The notes under the pieces: model-generated | Databases searched by the model: none | The model's input: only the letters and a program-made list of their open reading frames with translations | Told to the model about the DNA's origin: nothing | Part shown: one piece after another, positions 19,571 through 29,960 of the stretch | Position numbering within the stretch: position 1 is the stretch's first letter | Layout: every line of letters begins with the position of its first letter | From: Phoenix dactylifera | Taxonomy: Eukaryota; Streptophyta; Magnoliopsida; Arecales; Arecaceae | Assembly: GCF_009389715.1 (NCBI RefSeq) | Contig: NC_052407.1 | Coordinates: 5,397,154-5,461,153, forward strand | Length of the DNA: 64,000 nt | Direction of reading: 5' to 3' | Program-made: the position numbers and the translations under genes

Positions 19571-22051
19571 GTAAGTCATGCTGTCTTTTGTGAACTGATA
19601 TGATAATATTTCAAGGAAACTAACTGACACATAAATACAAGCAGAAGTTGTGTTTGCCATTTGATAATTGCCAGCCTTAAATATAAGTCAGTTTCTCAGA
19701 TGCCAAAGCATACGATCACATCGGAGAATTCATGGCAGTCCAAATGGGGCCATCGACTTCAATAGCCCTCAAGTGTAGCAATTGAACAAGATTTTTGAGG
19801 AGTGCACCACCTTATTCACTATAGTATAAAATCCTGACCGGATGGCTAATATAGGTGGTTATGATACATGATATTTTGATCAGATAGGAAAATATTGACT
19901 GCAGCACTTAGGCCATCCTTTTGACTTTGTTCTTGTGCATAATAAGTGAATAGTGGGTATGTATAATATCAATTTTCGAATTGCTGTGTTTGTCTTATGG
20001 ATGGTTACATAGCAGAGACACCATACACTTGAAAGTGTGGAAATCATATTTAGGCAGACTATGATGATTTGTTGAATTATCTATTGACAAACAATCTTGT
20101 AGGAAGTTGGTGATGCCGCATACTGTCTCAATACTGCACCTATTATTTGACAATTCTTGGCAGGTGAGGGTGGATTGCAGATAAAACATTTTCATAATAG
20201 CTAATAGTTTTAACTAACGTCGCTAGGGAATCTGTTCGTCGTAAAAGCAATAGTGGTTTTGCCCACAGTGTGATTCACATACCAGCTTAGCATTGCAAGA
20301 TGTAAGATGGTTATTTAAAGTTACTGTACTGTTTTTTTCTAGAAGACCAAGTTATTATGTTCCTTTCATTTGTCAATTTGCTCTGAATTTGAGAAGTTGC
20401 TTATCCTGAGGTTTTGTGAAGGTTAGATGAGATGAGCTTTTACAGAATTATTTTTAAAAACAATCAGTCACCTGACCAGAGAAAAGTAATTGATTACTTG
20501 GAAGATTAGTCAGACTTACTAATCAAGGATTGGCATAACTAATTTTTTGTATTGAGTGGATTTGATCCAATTGCATGACTTTATGTCTCTTGCAATATAT
20601 GTCAGTGCAGAAGAGGATTACAAAGGATGTGACCTATACAGCTTGCTGAAGCAAAGGATGCTTTGCTTCGAAGAGTACTAGTTATCCTGCTTGCTTCATC
20701 TTTATTACTTGTCATTGTCGACGATATAGTTGCTTCTTAGAAAAGCTTCAATGACAGCGGTTTCTCTGCACCAAGTTATAATATAGATGATATATCTATG
20801 GGCAGACATTATTCAAGATAAAAAATTGGTGCCAAATTACAGACAAGGATGGTTTTGAGCATGCAACCAGAATTAATTCAAATAGTGAAAAATGATGATT
20901 CTTAGGGCACAACTCTGCAACTTGGATAGGAACAACTTAAATTATTTATGTTCTTTGTGTGAGATGTCACTGTCCATTGAAACCATTTTAGCAATTAAAA
21001 TACTCAAGCAGGAGAATAAGACTGCATTGAGAAAACAAAAGAGCAGATAAAGGAGCAAAGTCTTCAGGAAACGTGGCATTCGATCATAGAATGTTTTATT
21101 TTGCAAATCATAAAACTGATCCAAATTGTCATGGAAAACCATCGTCGCTGAAAATTTCTTTGTTTGAACTGTTCATTATGCCAAATGCCAACCTTGAGGA
21201 AACTTCTCAGTTTATAATTCTGATTTTGGTGGATTCGTATTTCCCTGTGATCCCAAAGTCTAGGTCACCTAAGTTTCAGAAAGCCTGCAATTTTGCTTGA
21301 TGGAACAAACCAAGAAAACCTTCATGGCTTGTGGGTGCATTTTCTGTGAAACATCATGACCAACAACGCTGCAAGCTTGGGCTGAGATGAGCTTCTCCCG
21401 CACTTTGTCTCAGTGATTTGCTGAATAGCTTGCTAAGCAACCATCCTAATCTACTAGTAGTAGTTCCTGTCTCCAATTTTCTTATAAATTCTTATCAACC
21501 AAAAACACTTGGTTTAACAGATTTACTTCCTTACAATAGCCTGCCCTTCAAATTTCTTAGTGATTTATGCTTTTCAGTAATCTGTGTATCCATCACTTCT
21601 ATTGTGAACCATCAAAACCCACACAAACTCATTGGCAAATGAACCTAGGGAGACCTAAGATATTTTTCAGTTGTTTTGACTCTCTTCTCATACTTGTCTG
21701 TTAAGTTTCTAACAAAATTATTTAACTTGGACACATCATGTCTAAAAAATAACAATCAAGAAGATGGGTTCTATGATTATTGGCTGAGTGCTGATTCCTT
21801 GTGAAATAATCACATCCGGTGTGAATGCTATAATCAGTAATTATGTTGAACACCAGTAAAAAGTCCTTGGGGCTTCTTTTTTATTCATCCCTTCTGCAAC
21901 ATACATCCACTTCTAGTAGAGGGAGAAATTAAAAAGAAAAAAAAAGAATAAACATATGCGGGCTGACAGAGAGACAGAACAAGGCCTCTGCTCAAAGAGG
22001 GACAGTTGAATTCCTGAACTAATTAACAAAAAGAAACGTAGTCTCCAATGC
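19571..22051. other. Gene-free stretch right of the CDKA fragment
   Basis: The expected next CDKA exon (pattern KMLCLDPSKRITA) was looked for and not found convincingly. No other coding frame, RNA gene or repeat structure is supported in this AT-rich stretch. Confidence 0.45.
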
Positions 22052-22525
22052 TCAAAGCACAGTACCACTGCTCTGCTCCAGCATCGCAATGGATCCCGGG
22101 CTCAGTAGAGGAAACGAACACCATGCTGGATACGGCGAAGGCGAGAAAAGCCCCGCGAGCCCGGTCGGAGACTGGTAGCCGGAAACAGCCTTCTGCTCCA
22201 TTGGCTTTAGGGACTCTATTGAAAAGTAGTTACGATTGTCGAAGACAGGCGGTGGCGGTGGCGGTGGCGGAGGCAGGGGATTTCTGGGGGCCAACAGGAG
22301 CGGCGGAGGTGGTCGTGCCGTGTCTTTGAGAGGCCTCGGGGTGGACTGCGGTGCACCGGTGAGCTTCTGCACCAGCTGGCGGAAGTCTCGGGGGTCGACT
22401 CGGTACACCTTGGGCGGCACCGGGTGGTCGGGCTTCTTCCACGGCTTCGCCGGTGGCCTTTGCACCGAGTGGAGCGCAGCCTGGAAGGGTGGCGTCTTGG
22501 CCTGCTTTTCCGTAGCCCCTGGCAT
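22052..22525 (-). CDS. VQ motif-containing protein (157 aa)
   Basis: A single-exon gene of 157 residues, the usual size and structure for plant VQ proteins. The VQ motif is complete: residues 48-57 read FRQLVQKLTG (pattern F-x3-VQ-x-LTG), preceded by PPKVYRVDPRD. A proline run (about 84-93) and a conserved-looking C-terminal block (YPAWCSFPLLSP...LEQSSGTVL) follow. VQ proteins are plant-specific nuclear cofactors that bind WRKY transcription factors through the VQ motif and tune defence, growth and seed traits; some also bind MAP kinases. The start is the first ATG of the frame, with the motif well inside. The gene is GC-rich against AT-rich flanks, as is common for monocot intronless genes. 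Subfamily assignment is not attempted. Confidence 0.9.
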   Translation of the reverse strand: MPGATEKQAKTPPFQAALHSVQRPPAKPWKKPDHPVPPKVYRVDPRDFRQLVQKLTGAPQSTPRPLKDTARPPPPLLLAPRNPLPPPPPPPPPVFDNRNYFSIESLKPMEQKAVSGYQSPTGLAGLFSPSPYPAWCSFPLLSPGSIAMLEQSSGTVL

Positions 22526-23574
22526 ATCTAGAGAAAGAGAAAGTGAGTATTGAGTTCTCCTTGGCCGGCTACTTTCTCACCTGTTCTCTTGCTTTAAAAG
22601 GGTCGATATGTGAGAGGTGGAACTGCGGCATGGGACCGCGGTCACGTCATCGTGGCGGCTCTTTGGACGAGCACTTGGAGCTACTAGTCAAAAGGAGGGG
22701 GCTGAGAGATGATGTGGTGGCTTGGTAGTTAGGCATGGCGTGACGTTTTATTTTTACTAGTTTTTCCATTGACGCATACGTGTCACCGTCTCTAGCTGCT
22801 CGCGGGCAAGCTGCTGGGTGCGGCGTTACCTGGAATGAGCTTACCGGGGCTGCTCGTGGGCGAGTCATCGTCTCGTGGAATGTACAAGGGGGGGACCCAC
22901 AAAGGCGGCGGACGATCTAGAAACATGGAATGGACGGCACCGATTAGGCGATTATGTGGGGCCTATGTTGCGTGATCACGTGATTTTCGTGGGTCTGCAT
23001 CTGGATACATCCATGGCATTCCCAATTTGGACTAGTAATAGGTTGCATTGTGCCTTCCAATAGCTTTCTTGTATCATTTGACAAGCGCAAGCCCTCCTAA
23101 ATTCGGTGATGCAGCTGACCCAGACACCGAGCTGCAACCTTTCAATGGATAACTCTTCTAGAAAAACTTAAGAGAGAGATTGAATGAAAGCGTAGCCTGT
23201 CTAGCTGTGCTGATTGTTTCGTAGATTTGGTTTCAAATTAGAATTTCTACTTAGAGAGAGAAAGAGAAGATCCTTTCTCTTCCTCCTCTCCACACACCCT
23301 TTCCTAGCGACAGTAGGCTCCTTACCAAGTTCCACTTCCTCCACGTCCGGCCTCTGGCTCCGGGTTTACGGTCCAATCAAACTCATCTCCGAGCCTCCTC
23401 ACCCTCTTCCTCTTTTGAGCGGACCCAATCGACGACAATGAAACGATGATGCTAACATCTTTTGCCTGCTTCTGCACCTCCTCTTCCTTGGACTCGGATT
23501 CAGAGGAGTCGGAATGGAGCGAGGCTAGATACTGGGGCTCATGGCTGGAGAACCTTTACTTGGTCGCCGGGGTT
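22526..23574. other. Upstream region of the VQ gene, no gene seen
   Basis: On the minus strand this is the 5' flank and promoter side of the VQ gene. It is moderately GC-rich with several CACGTG/ACGT-like words (for example GATCACGTGAT at about 22973-22983, a possible G-box). No TATA box is decisive and no other coding frame is convincing. Confidence 0.4.
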
Positions 23575-23720
23575 GGGTTTGGCCTAAACAGGTTCGGATC
23601 GTAAACAGGTTGACATGTTTAACCTGTTTATTAATTGGGTTGGATATATATTTTAGATGTCTGATCCATTTAACCCATTTAGGTCGTAATTTGATCTGCC
23701 GCTATCCATCTCGATCAGAT
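23575..23720. repeat. Dispersed GGGTTGG/AACCTG-type repeat, copy 2
   Basis: Words such as CAGGTTGACATGTTTAACCT and TTTAACCCATTTAGGTCG resemble 24660-24895 (AACCTGTTTAATAAATAGGT). The copy stops just before the AIP1-like fragment. Confidence 0.5.
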
Positions 23721-23809
23721 GATTTATAATCAGCAGGATCCTCACAAACCCTAGCTCTTTTATATTTTCCTAGTCCACTCTTCTTTTGCCATCTCTCGTC
23801 GATCACCGA

Positions 23810-24160
23810 ATGGCGGAGCTCTCGGAGACGAACGCGTGCGCGCCCTTGACGGAGCAGGGCCGCGGGATCTTGATCTCCGGCGACCCCAAGACCAACTCCA
23901 TCGTCTACACCAACTGCCGGTTGGTGATCATCTGCTGCCTTGATGCCCCCCTGGAGGCATCCATCTATGGCGAGCACAGCTCCTAGGCCACCGTTGCCCG
24001 TTTCTTCCCCAATGGCGAGTGGGTTGCCTTTGCCGACCTCTCCGACACTGTCCGGATCTGCGGCCGCCATAGCGACCGTGTCCTCAAGAACGAGTTCCGC
24101 ATCCTCTCCGGCCGCATCGACGATCTCCAGTGGTCCCCCGACGACCTCTGGATCCTCCAA
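23810..24160 (+). pseudogene. AIP1: AIP1 (actin-interacting protein 1) 5' gene fragment
   Basis: Begins with an ATG in good context and codes MAELSETNAC, GRGILISGDPKTNSIVY and LDAPLEASIYGEHS, then a TAG (about 23983-23985), then in the same frame [22 protein letters not shown] and [27 protein letters not shown]. This is the N-terminal end of plant AIP1, a WD40 propeller protein that helps cofilin/ADF disassemble actin filaments. The frame is open apart from the stop, but similarity ends near 24160, where an intact gene would continue (GDGKGKSFVRAF). Only the first propeller blades are present, so it cannot make a working protein. Leader sequence before the ATG suggests a copy of the genomic 5' end. 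Confidence 0.82.
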
Positions 24161-24233
24161 GGCATGAGGACGAGAACGACGCCCAGGGTGCACAGCGGCA
24201 CCGGTAGCCAAAGACTCCAAGACAAGCGATCCA

Positions 24234-24254
24234 CCCCCCCCCCCCCCCCCCCCC
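24234..24254 (+). repeat. Homopolymer of 21 C
   Basis: An uninterrupted C run just after the AIP1-like fragment. Its true length is likely uncertain in any assembly. Confidence 0.9.
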
Positions 24255-24659
24255 TCTCCTTTCTTCTTGCTTCTTCTTTGTATTCTTGATATATAATCCT
24301 TCATTTCATGCCCAGTTTTGGCATTTCTTTAGGGTAACTTCTCCATTTTCATGGTTTTTGATTTCTAATTTGATTCTGGTGCTCGATGGTGATTTATTTG
24401 ATTCTTTTTTTCATCTGATTTCCAGAGAAGGTTTTCTTGTGCGGCTGTGCTAGTTTCTTGATTTTTTGTCTGATGTCTTTTTTTTAACTTTTGTGTTCAG
24501 TAGCGATCTTGGTGTCTAATTTTGTGATCATTTAGATGTGAACCTCATTCTATCGGATTAATTAAAACTCTTGGAGGTTTTGATCATCTATTTTCATCTT
24601 TAGAATTGGTTTTATGCTAATTTCAGTAGATTCGGCTAAGGTGGCTTTCGAATTATTTT
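24255..24659. other. T-rich non-coding stretch
   Basis: T-rich sequence resembling plant intron sequence. It could be a first intron copied along with the AIP1 5' end, but no GT donor was matched with confidence. Confidence 0.3.
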
Positions 24660-24895
24660 TTTATAGGCTAAACAAGTTAAATAGGTCGGGTCGGGTTGGG
24701 CAAATATGTTACCTATTTATTAAACAGGTTAAACGGGTCAAGTCGGGTTACCTATTTATTAAACATGATAGGTTCAGGTTGTAATTCCTAACCTGTTTAA
24801 TAAATAGGTCGGGTTCAGATTTATGATTTTCTGACCCGACCTGCATATGACCCGATCCGTTTATATCCGATCCGACCCGATTGCCACCCCTAGCT
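24660..24895. repeat. Dispersed GGGTCGG-type repeat, copy 3
   Basis: Contains AGGTCGGGTCGGGTTGGGCA, repeated AACCTGTTTAATAAATAGGT-like words and GACCCGATCCG. It ends GATTGCCACCCCTAGC, matching the terminus of other copies. Confidence 0.65.
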
Positions 24896-25184
24896 ACTAC
24901 TATTTCTTCAAAGATTGGAGAAAGAGAGAGACAATAGGAGAAAAAATGGTGAGAGATGGTGGGACGATTGGTTATTTTTTATTGATGAGAAATTACGGAA
25001 CGGCGGAAAGGTTTGGCGCCATAAGTTTGGCGATAAAGCGGTAAGAGAGTAATTACCCCAAAAAAAAGTAGCAAGAGATTCGGCGCGAGGCGATTCAAAA
25101 ACCAAATGACATGCACGGACGAAGGCGGAGGAGCGTGGATGGATCGCGACTCTTAACTCAAGTACCCTTGTAGCTTACGGGCCT

Positions 25185-25431
25185 AACAAGTTTTTCGAGT
25201 TCGGGTCGGCTCGGGTCATAAGATTGGAAACCCAAGGTTCTCCTAAAAATCAAATGGATCGGGTCGGATCGGGTCCGAATTTAGTAAACCCAAATCCGAT
25301 CTGAAAAATTAAATGGGTCCAATCTTAGAATCCGACCAGCCCCACAGGTTCTTTAACATGGGTTGGCTCAAGTCTAAGCGAGTTGGGTTGGATTGGGTCA
25401 CGAGACAACCCAACCCATTTGCATCCTTAGC
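25185..25431. repeat. Dispersed GGGTCGG-type repeat, copy 4
   Basis: Contains GGGTCGGCTCGGGTCATAAG, GGATCGGGTCGGATCGGGTC and a GGGTTGG/CCAACCC pair, ending CCATTTGCATCCTTAGC. It abuts the left LTR of the Tat-like element and coincides with loss of that LTR's outer ~58 bp. Confidence 0.65.
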
Positions 25432-26800
25432 TGGAGACGAGCTGAGTGGCTGGTTGAGGCGTCCGGCGCTGATCTCCTCTAGGGACAACTTGTAGAAAGT
25501 CTGTTTGCCATAAAGTTTCCGTCGAAAAAACTTCCGATGCCTAAGTCATAATAAGGAGGCAACAATATGTAAGGGAGAAAATTTCAGCAAGATGTGGTTA
25601 TGATATCGCGTAGTGCGTGTTATTACATACCTGAGATCTTTCGGTTTGCCCTTTTATATAGGGGAGTTGGTTTTGTCGTTACCTAGGTTAGTCTACATCA
25701 GTGGTCAGGTGGCAGCCAAAATTACGACCTCGGCGTGGGCGGCGTATAGTACTAACCGCACACCGAAGAAGAGTTGTTGCAACGGCTAGTCACTGTCACG
25801 AAGACTGATTGCTAGGACCATCCGTTCTTATCGGCATGTGTCGATTGGTTCCTTGGTCGGAGCCAGAGCTGTTCACTTCGGTCGGTTGGCTCTTCGGCTG
25901 GGGCTGAAGTTGTCTACCTCAGTTTATACCGAGATTGTCGAGGTCAATTTAGTCCGACATCGAGGTGTCCAATATTTCTTCTATCATGTAGGCTTAAAAA
26001 TATTCGAGGGAATGCTCCTTGTTATTGAGCTCAATATTTGCAAGCTTTTTCTATCCCCAAAAAAGGGCCAATCGAGCATAAGCGTTGCCAAGAACCATCA
26101 AATTTTGACGGAGTTACAGGCACGGGTAGCATGCGTTAGTTTAATTGGTTTAAGCAAGATTTCTGCAATTCAGGCATGATGTGGGGTGGCGCGGTATCTT
26201 GACAGTCCCATTGTGATTGAAACATATGCTAATTAGTACTTTCGCAAGTTATCTCACCTCCATTCTTGATAAGTAACTGGAACTAAGAAATAAACAAAAT
26301 AACGATGTAATGGGGAAAAAAGACTACTTCTACATAGCGACTTTTATTTAGTTTATTAATAAAATATACCGAGGTTTGAACTAATTGCATAACCTAACTC
26401 TCTATATTCATTTTGATACATATTTTTGACTGAAAACAAGTTATTTTGACGCACGTTTGGGTGGTTGTTGGTCGAGTTCTTTATTTGAGTGGCTCGTCTC
26501 ATTTCACAATTAAAAAATAGAAACGACAACAGCACCATTGCTTTGCCGACAGTCGAAATGAGTGAAGGTCCACCATTTGGATGGAATCGTGCACCCCTGC
26601 CGTTGAATCATGATTTCGCCTACCAAGACTTCCGTGTTCTCGGGTCAGATGGAGAACTTTGGCCGTGGCCTATGGTCAACGCTCTCACCCAACTCAATTG
26701 CTCGTTTCTTACCAGGTTCATGTGAAAGTAAGTTTATATCCTAGGAATTTTTTCACCACCTCGTGCATATCTATGCGAGCGTGAGACAATTCATGTATCA
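25432..26800 (-). repeat. 3' LTR of the Tat-like element
   Basis: Colinear with 30523-31911 over its whole length. It ends CATGTATCA on the plus strand (TGATACATG on the minus strand, the canonical TG start). The outer left ~58 bp present in the other LTR are missing. A minus-strand TATATAAAA box lies at 25652-25660. Confidence 0.8.
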
Positions 26801-27069
26801 TAGCAAGGATAGAACTTATTGCTGCTAGATTCCAGATTGAGGTCGGACTTTGCCTGCAGTATGCTGAGGTCGATCGGAATCGAAGTGCGCTGAGACCAGA
26901 TGGGACCAAGGTACTCAGAAACCGAGGTGGAAGGCGGGATTCTCCAATGCTGATGTCAGAGATCTAGAGCAACAGTATAAAAAAAAAGAGAAAATGAGTA
27001 CAAAGGAGTAGTAGATTGCTTACTTGTGTGTCCTCCTGTTATCTCTACATATATAGGATGAGAGCGACG
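26801..27069. repeat. Fragment of another LTR family (left part)
   Basis: Contains GGATTCTCCAATGCTGATGTCAG, a short A-rich segment and CTACATATATAGGATGAGAGCG. The last part matches 45667-45689 beside the hAT end, and the sequence continues after the TRIM at 27598. The layout (a CTCCGATGCC-like word, then a minus-strand TATA box ~110 bp further) parallels the Tat-like LTRs, so it is read as an LTR fragment. Its ends are not defined. Confidence 0.45.
27065..27069 (+). repeat. TRIM target-site duplication, left
   Basis: CGACG directly before the TRIM; the same five bases occur at 27593-27597 directly after it. Confidence 0.85.
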
Positions 27070-27313
27070 TGTGAGACCCAATAGTCCCACATCGGAAAAA
27101 CTCGTTACAGAGCCTGGGCATATGAGGCGGGTGTCTCCAAATTCTGTAGACGCATTTTGGGAGGAAAACAAATCCGGAGAGGGGTGAAGGACGTTTGCGT
27201 GAAGCTTCAGAACCGGACAATATCTGGCAGGGGAGTCCCGTATTTTTCCCCTCATATGGCCCCCACGTGGGCACTGAGTGCCTCACATGCCCCACGCAGG
27301 CGGGGGCGTGATA
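27070..27313 (+). repeat. TRIM 5' LTR
   Basis: 244 bp, TGTGAGACCC...GCGTGATA. It carries TCCCACATCGG near the start and a GGGGGCGTGA end, and differs from the 3' LTR by scattered substitutions and an ~11-bp extra segment. Confidence 0.9.
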
Positions 27314-27315
27314 TT

Positions 27316-27328
27316 TGGTATGAGAGCC
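27316..27328 (+). other. TRIM primer binding site
   Basis: TGGTATGAGAGCC lies 2 bp after the 5' LTR and corresponds to the tRNA-iMet 3' end complement with one mismatch. It is the reverse-transcription start site. Confidence 0.85.
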
Positions 27329-27351
27329 GAGGACGGTTCTTGTCCGATGGT

Positions 27352-27359
27352 GAGAAGGG
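27352..27359 (+). other. TRIM polypurine tract
   Basis: GAGAAGGG immediately before the 3' LTR, where plus-strand DNA synthesis is primed. Confidence 0.8.
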
Positions 27360-27592
27360 TGTGAGATCCAATAGTCTCACATCGGAAAGATTTGTTCCAG
27401 AGCCGGGCATATGAGGCCAAATCCTGTAGACGCGTTTTAGAAGGAAAACAAATCCGGGGAGGGGTGAAGGATGCTTGCGTGAAGCTTCAGAACCGAACAA
27501 TATCTGGTAGGGGAGTTTCGTATTTCCCCTCTCATATGGCCCCACGTGGGCACTGGGTGCCTCACGTGCCTCGCGCAGGCGGGGGCGTGACA
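27360..27592 (+). repeat. TRIM 3' LTR
   Basis: 233 bp, TGTGAGATCC...GCGTGACA, followed at once by the CGACG target duplication. Confidence 0.9.
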
Positions 27593-27597
27593 CGACG

Positions 27598-27760
27598 TTC
27601 GTTACCTGATTATCAAGTAGGGCCATAACTGCATAGTAATGGATAATTGTGCATTCAACCGCATAGTAACAGCTCCCCACGATTACTATTTGGCGATAAC
27701 CGTGCGGATCGTGTATTAATTGCCATACTAGTGCAACTGTCGCTAAAGCCATTCTTTGCC
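27598..27760. repeat. Fragment of another LTR family (right part)
   Basis: Continues the sequence interrupted by the TRIM. CGCATAGTAACAGCTCCCCA, TTGGCGATAACCGTG and TGTATTAATTGCCATACT match 45755-45850 with modest divergence. Confidence 0.6.
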
Positions 27761-27777
27761 TCTACCTTTGTTTCTCT

Positions 27778-28905
27778 GTTTCTCTGTGATTTCTACCATG
27801 AGTGGAGTCGAGGTCAACGCCTCGACGAAGAGTTGGTTGTCCGACCACTCTTCTCGCGTTTGGCAGTCATCACCTCCGTGTGAGGCTGAGCTCAAGGTTC
27901 GGTCGGGCCTGGATTGTGAAGTATCCATTCTTATGCAAGAGGAAATAAACCTCATCCGAACTCAGCATTTATATCCCACGAGTAAACCTTTGAGCTTGTC
28001 GGTCCCGATGACTGGGTGACCAACCCTCATCCTTCTTGGCTCAGCTTATATAAGGAGACTCTGAGGGGTCGGGTTGAGACTTCCTCTCCCTCCTTTTCTA
28101 TCCAGCTGATGAGATCTTCCAGCCTCGTTCTGACCCAATTGGTCTCGAACTCTTGGCTGGTTCTAGTTGGCTTTCATTCTCTTTGCTTCCTTTGGAATAT
28201 TCGAGCCTCGGTTTAACTCTTCCGAGGATGCTTCACTCTAAAGAGGCATCCTATGGATAACAACTAGTGGTATTTTTCTCCTCGAAAAGACCGCCAGTTG
28301 CTCCGAGGTACTTCCTCCTCTATCCACAATTGGGATAGGAGATTTTTCTTTGGTTCCTCCGAATAGCCATGGCGGTTTGAGACCGTGTGGAGGACACTTT
28401 GGAGAGACTTGAATCGACCCCCAAGGTTGTTTGGTGACGATCAAGAGACATTGGACAAGCTTCTGCAATCTCGATCCGGGATTCCTACCCTATAGTAGTT
28501 GTTGTCGAAGGAGGCATTGATCAATGTCAGTCTGAGCCCGGCTGACCCTCAGGATAAGCTTATTCTGAACATTTTCTATCTTTCTACCTCCTCATACTTT
28601 TTTCTGACCTTATCCTCGGTTTTGTAGCTCTCACTGCCATGATGACCAACCTCGTGTTAATCCGTCAGAAAATGGAAATGAAGAAGAGGTCCGCCGCGAC
28701 CGCCAAGGAAGAGACCACCTAGAGGAAAAGGTCGATGGTGGAGTCCTCCTCAGCCCCTGAAACTGAAGCTACCATCGAGGTTGCCGCCGAGGCCCCAGTT
28801 TTTGAAGTCTCCCCCGAGGTGCCCATACCTCGGGGAGAGACAGTGAAGCTCAACCCTAAGGTCGAGTTTGTAGATCCGATCAAAAGGTACCAGTCCAGCC
28901 GCCCG
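27778..28905 (+). pseudogene. ORF antisense to the Tat-like element (gypsy-type transposon protein remnant)
   Basis: Broken plus-strand frames carry MSGVEVNASTKSWLSDHSSR, RTQHLYPTSKP, then NPHPSWLSLYKETLRGRVE, SSPSFSIQLMR and NSWLVLVGFHSLCFLW. The spacing resembles the 'putative gypsy type transposon' domain of plant elements (pattern 'lY...L..GLR.Pl.pF...l......L.PN.WR.L.gF..LW'). Farther on, a VESSSAPETEATIEVAAEA stretch looks like a charged linker. It runs opposite to gag, between the gag remnant and the 3' LTR. That is the place where Tat-lineage retrotransposons can carry antisense ORFs. Function unknown. Several frameshifts; the domain call was made by eye. Confidence 0.5.
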
Positions 28906-29960
28906 TGTCGAATGAGTACCTCAATTTCGTCCTTGAGCTGGATGTACTTTTCGATGTCATGGTCATGGTCTCAGTAGAAGTAGCAGTACTTCTTCTAGTC
29001 TCTCTTAGTTGTTAGGCCCTTCATATGATGATAGGTGCGCAGGTAGCCTCAGCCGTCAATCTCTATAAAGATCCGAGAACTCAGAGTGGTGAGAGGAGTG
29101 TACCTTTTAAACTTTCGAGGAGAGCTCTTAGGTCCTCATGAGTTCCTTTTGTGCCAAGGTGAAACACTCCTCACCTCCCTTCACTCCTCGCACCCCCTCT
29201 TGGTTCCCCGAAGACATCTCCTACTAGCAGACTCACGATGGGATGCCATGGCCTCCTCTACATTGGCATTCTTATCTGCCTAGGCCAATATTTCAGCGAA
29301 GTTGGCTGGAAAGCGCTCCTCCAAAGAGAAGAGGAAGCACGATAGGCGCATGCCGCTCTTCATCGCCAACATCGTGATCGACTGATCTATGTCACGAACT
29401 TCGAACATCGCCGTGTTGAAGTAGCTAACATAGTACCTGAGGACTCTTTCTTCCTCTGCTTGATGTTGAGAAGCGCGTCCAAACTGCAACACTGTTTTCA
29501 GCTGAGGCGAGCGAGCTACTCGAAAGATGGATAGAGTCGTGTCGTTGGTGGCTCCGTGCAGCATCATAAGATCCTTGAAGCTCTTCAGGTGATCTAGTAG
29601 ATCTGAGGTGCCATCGTACGGCTGTACTTGAGGCATTTTGAATCGAGGTGGGATAGGTTCCCTCATGATTAGCTGGAAGAAGGGGAGATCCGAGAAGAAG
29701 CTGAGGTCGTTGTTCGCTCTTGGAGCCTATTCTCTGAGGGCTATGGCTCTACTTGGGACATCTTGAATCGAGATTGGATCGATTCTCTCATAATCTGCCA
29801 GGAGAAAGGAAGCTCCAAGGAGAAGCTGAGGTCGTTGTTCACCCTCGGAGCCAGTCCTCTGAGGGCTAGCCCATCTCCTCAATTCTCCTATCGAGATCGG
29901 CATCCCACTAAGGTGGGGGATCCGTGTGGCGAGGAGGTAAGAGGCTCTAAACAAGAGTCT
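28870..29960 (-). pseudogene. Gag remnant of the Tat-like element
   Basis: Minus-strand pieces in gag order: PIPPRFKMPQVQPYDGTSD and LDHLKSFKDLMMLHGAT (the conserved start of the retrotransposon gag domain), then ERFPANFAEILA, a stop, then VEEAMASHRES. Near 28980-28880 comes DHDHDIEKYIQLKDEIE. The same order of motifs is seen in the intact-looking gag of the large Gypsy at 33667 onward (PPGFKMPAIEPYDG; HRDHGHDTEDCFQLRDEIE), which supports the call. Stops and frameshifts are frequent. A ~125-bp tandem duplication (29627-29876) sits at its upstream end. Confidence 0.8.
29627..29876 (-). repeat. ~125-bp tandem duplication upstream in gag
   Basis: Copies 29627-29751 and 29752-29876 share CTTGAATCGAG, GAAGCTGAGGTCGTTGTTC and TCTGAGGGCTA in order, with about 20-25% divergence. 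Confidence 0.75.

Larger units (their letters stand above)
27070..27592 (+). mobile_element. TRIM (miniature LTR retrotransposon), 523 bp
   Basis: Two LTRs (27070-27313 and 27360-27592) begin TGTGAGA and end GTGATA/GTGACA, with a 5-bp target duplication CGACG on both sides. Between them lie only 46 bp. These start with TGGTATGAGAGCC, one mismatch from the initiator-methionine tRNA primer site TGGTATCAGAGC, and end with the purine tract GAGAAGGG. There is no coding capacity, so it must have been mobilised by proteins of an autonomous element. Orientation follows from the primer site. A TRIM-free copy of the same host sequence exists at about 45680-45710, supporting the insertion. Confidence 0.9.

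Noticed and set aside
20600..20680. Possible last CDKA exon (QKRITKD resembles SKRITAR)
   Set aside because: The match is four to five residues only and the expected flanking residues are absent.
22230..22553. Gly/Arg-rich frames overlapping the VQ gene
   Set aside because: Shadows of the proline-rich and GC-rich VQ coding sequence in other frames.
27070..27592. Cassandra-type TRIM carrying 5S rRNA promoter sequence
   Set aside because: The LTRs lack recognisable 5S internal control region boxes, so it is a TRIM of another family.
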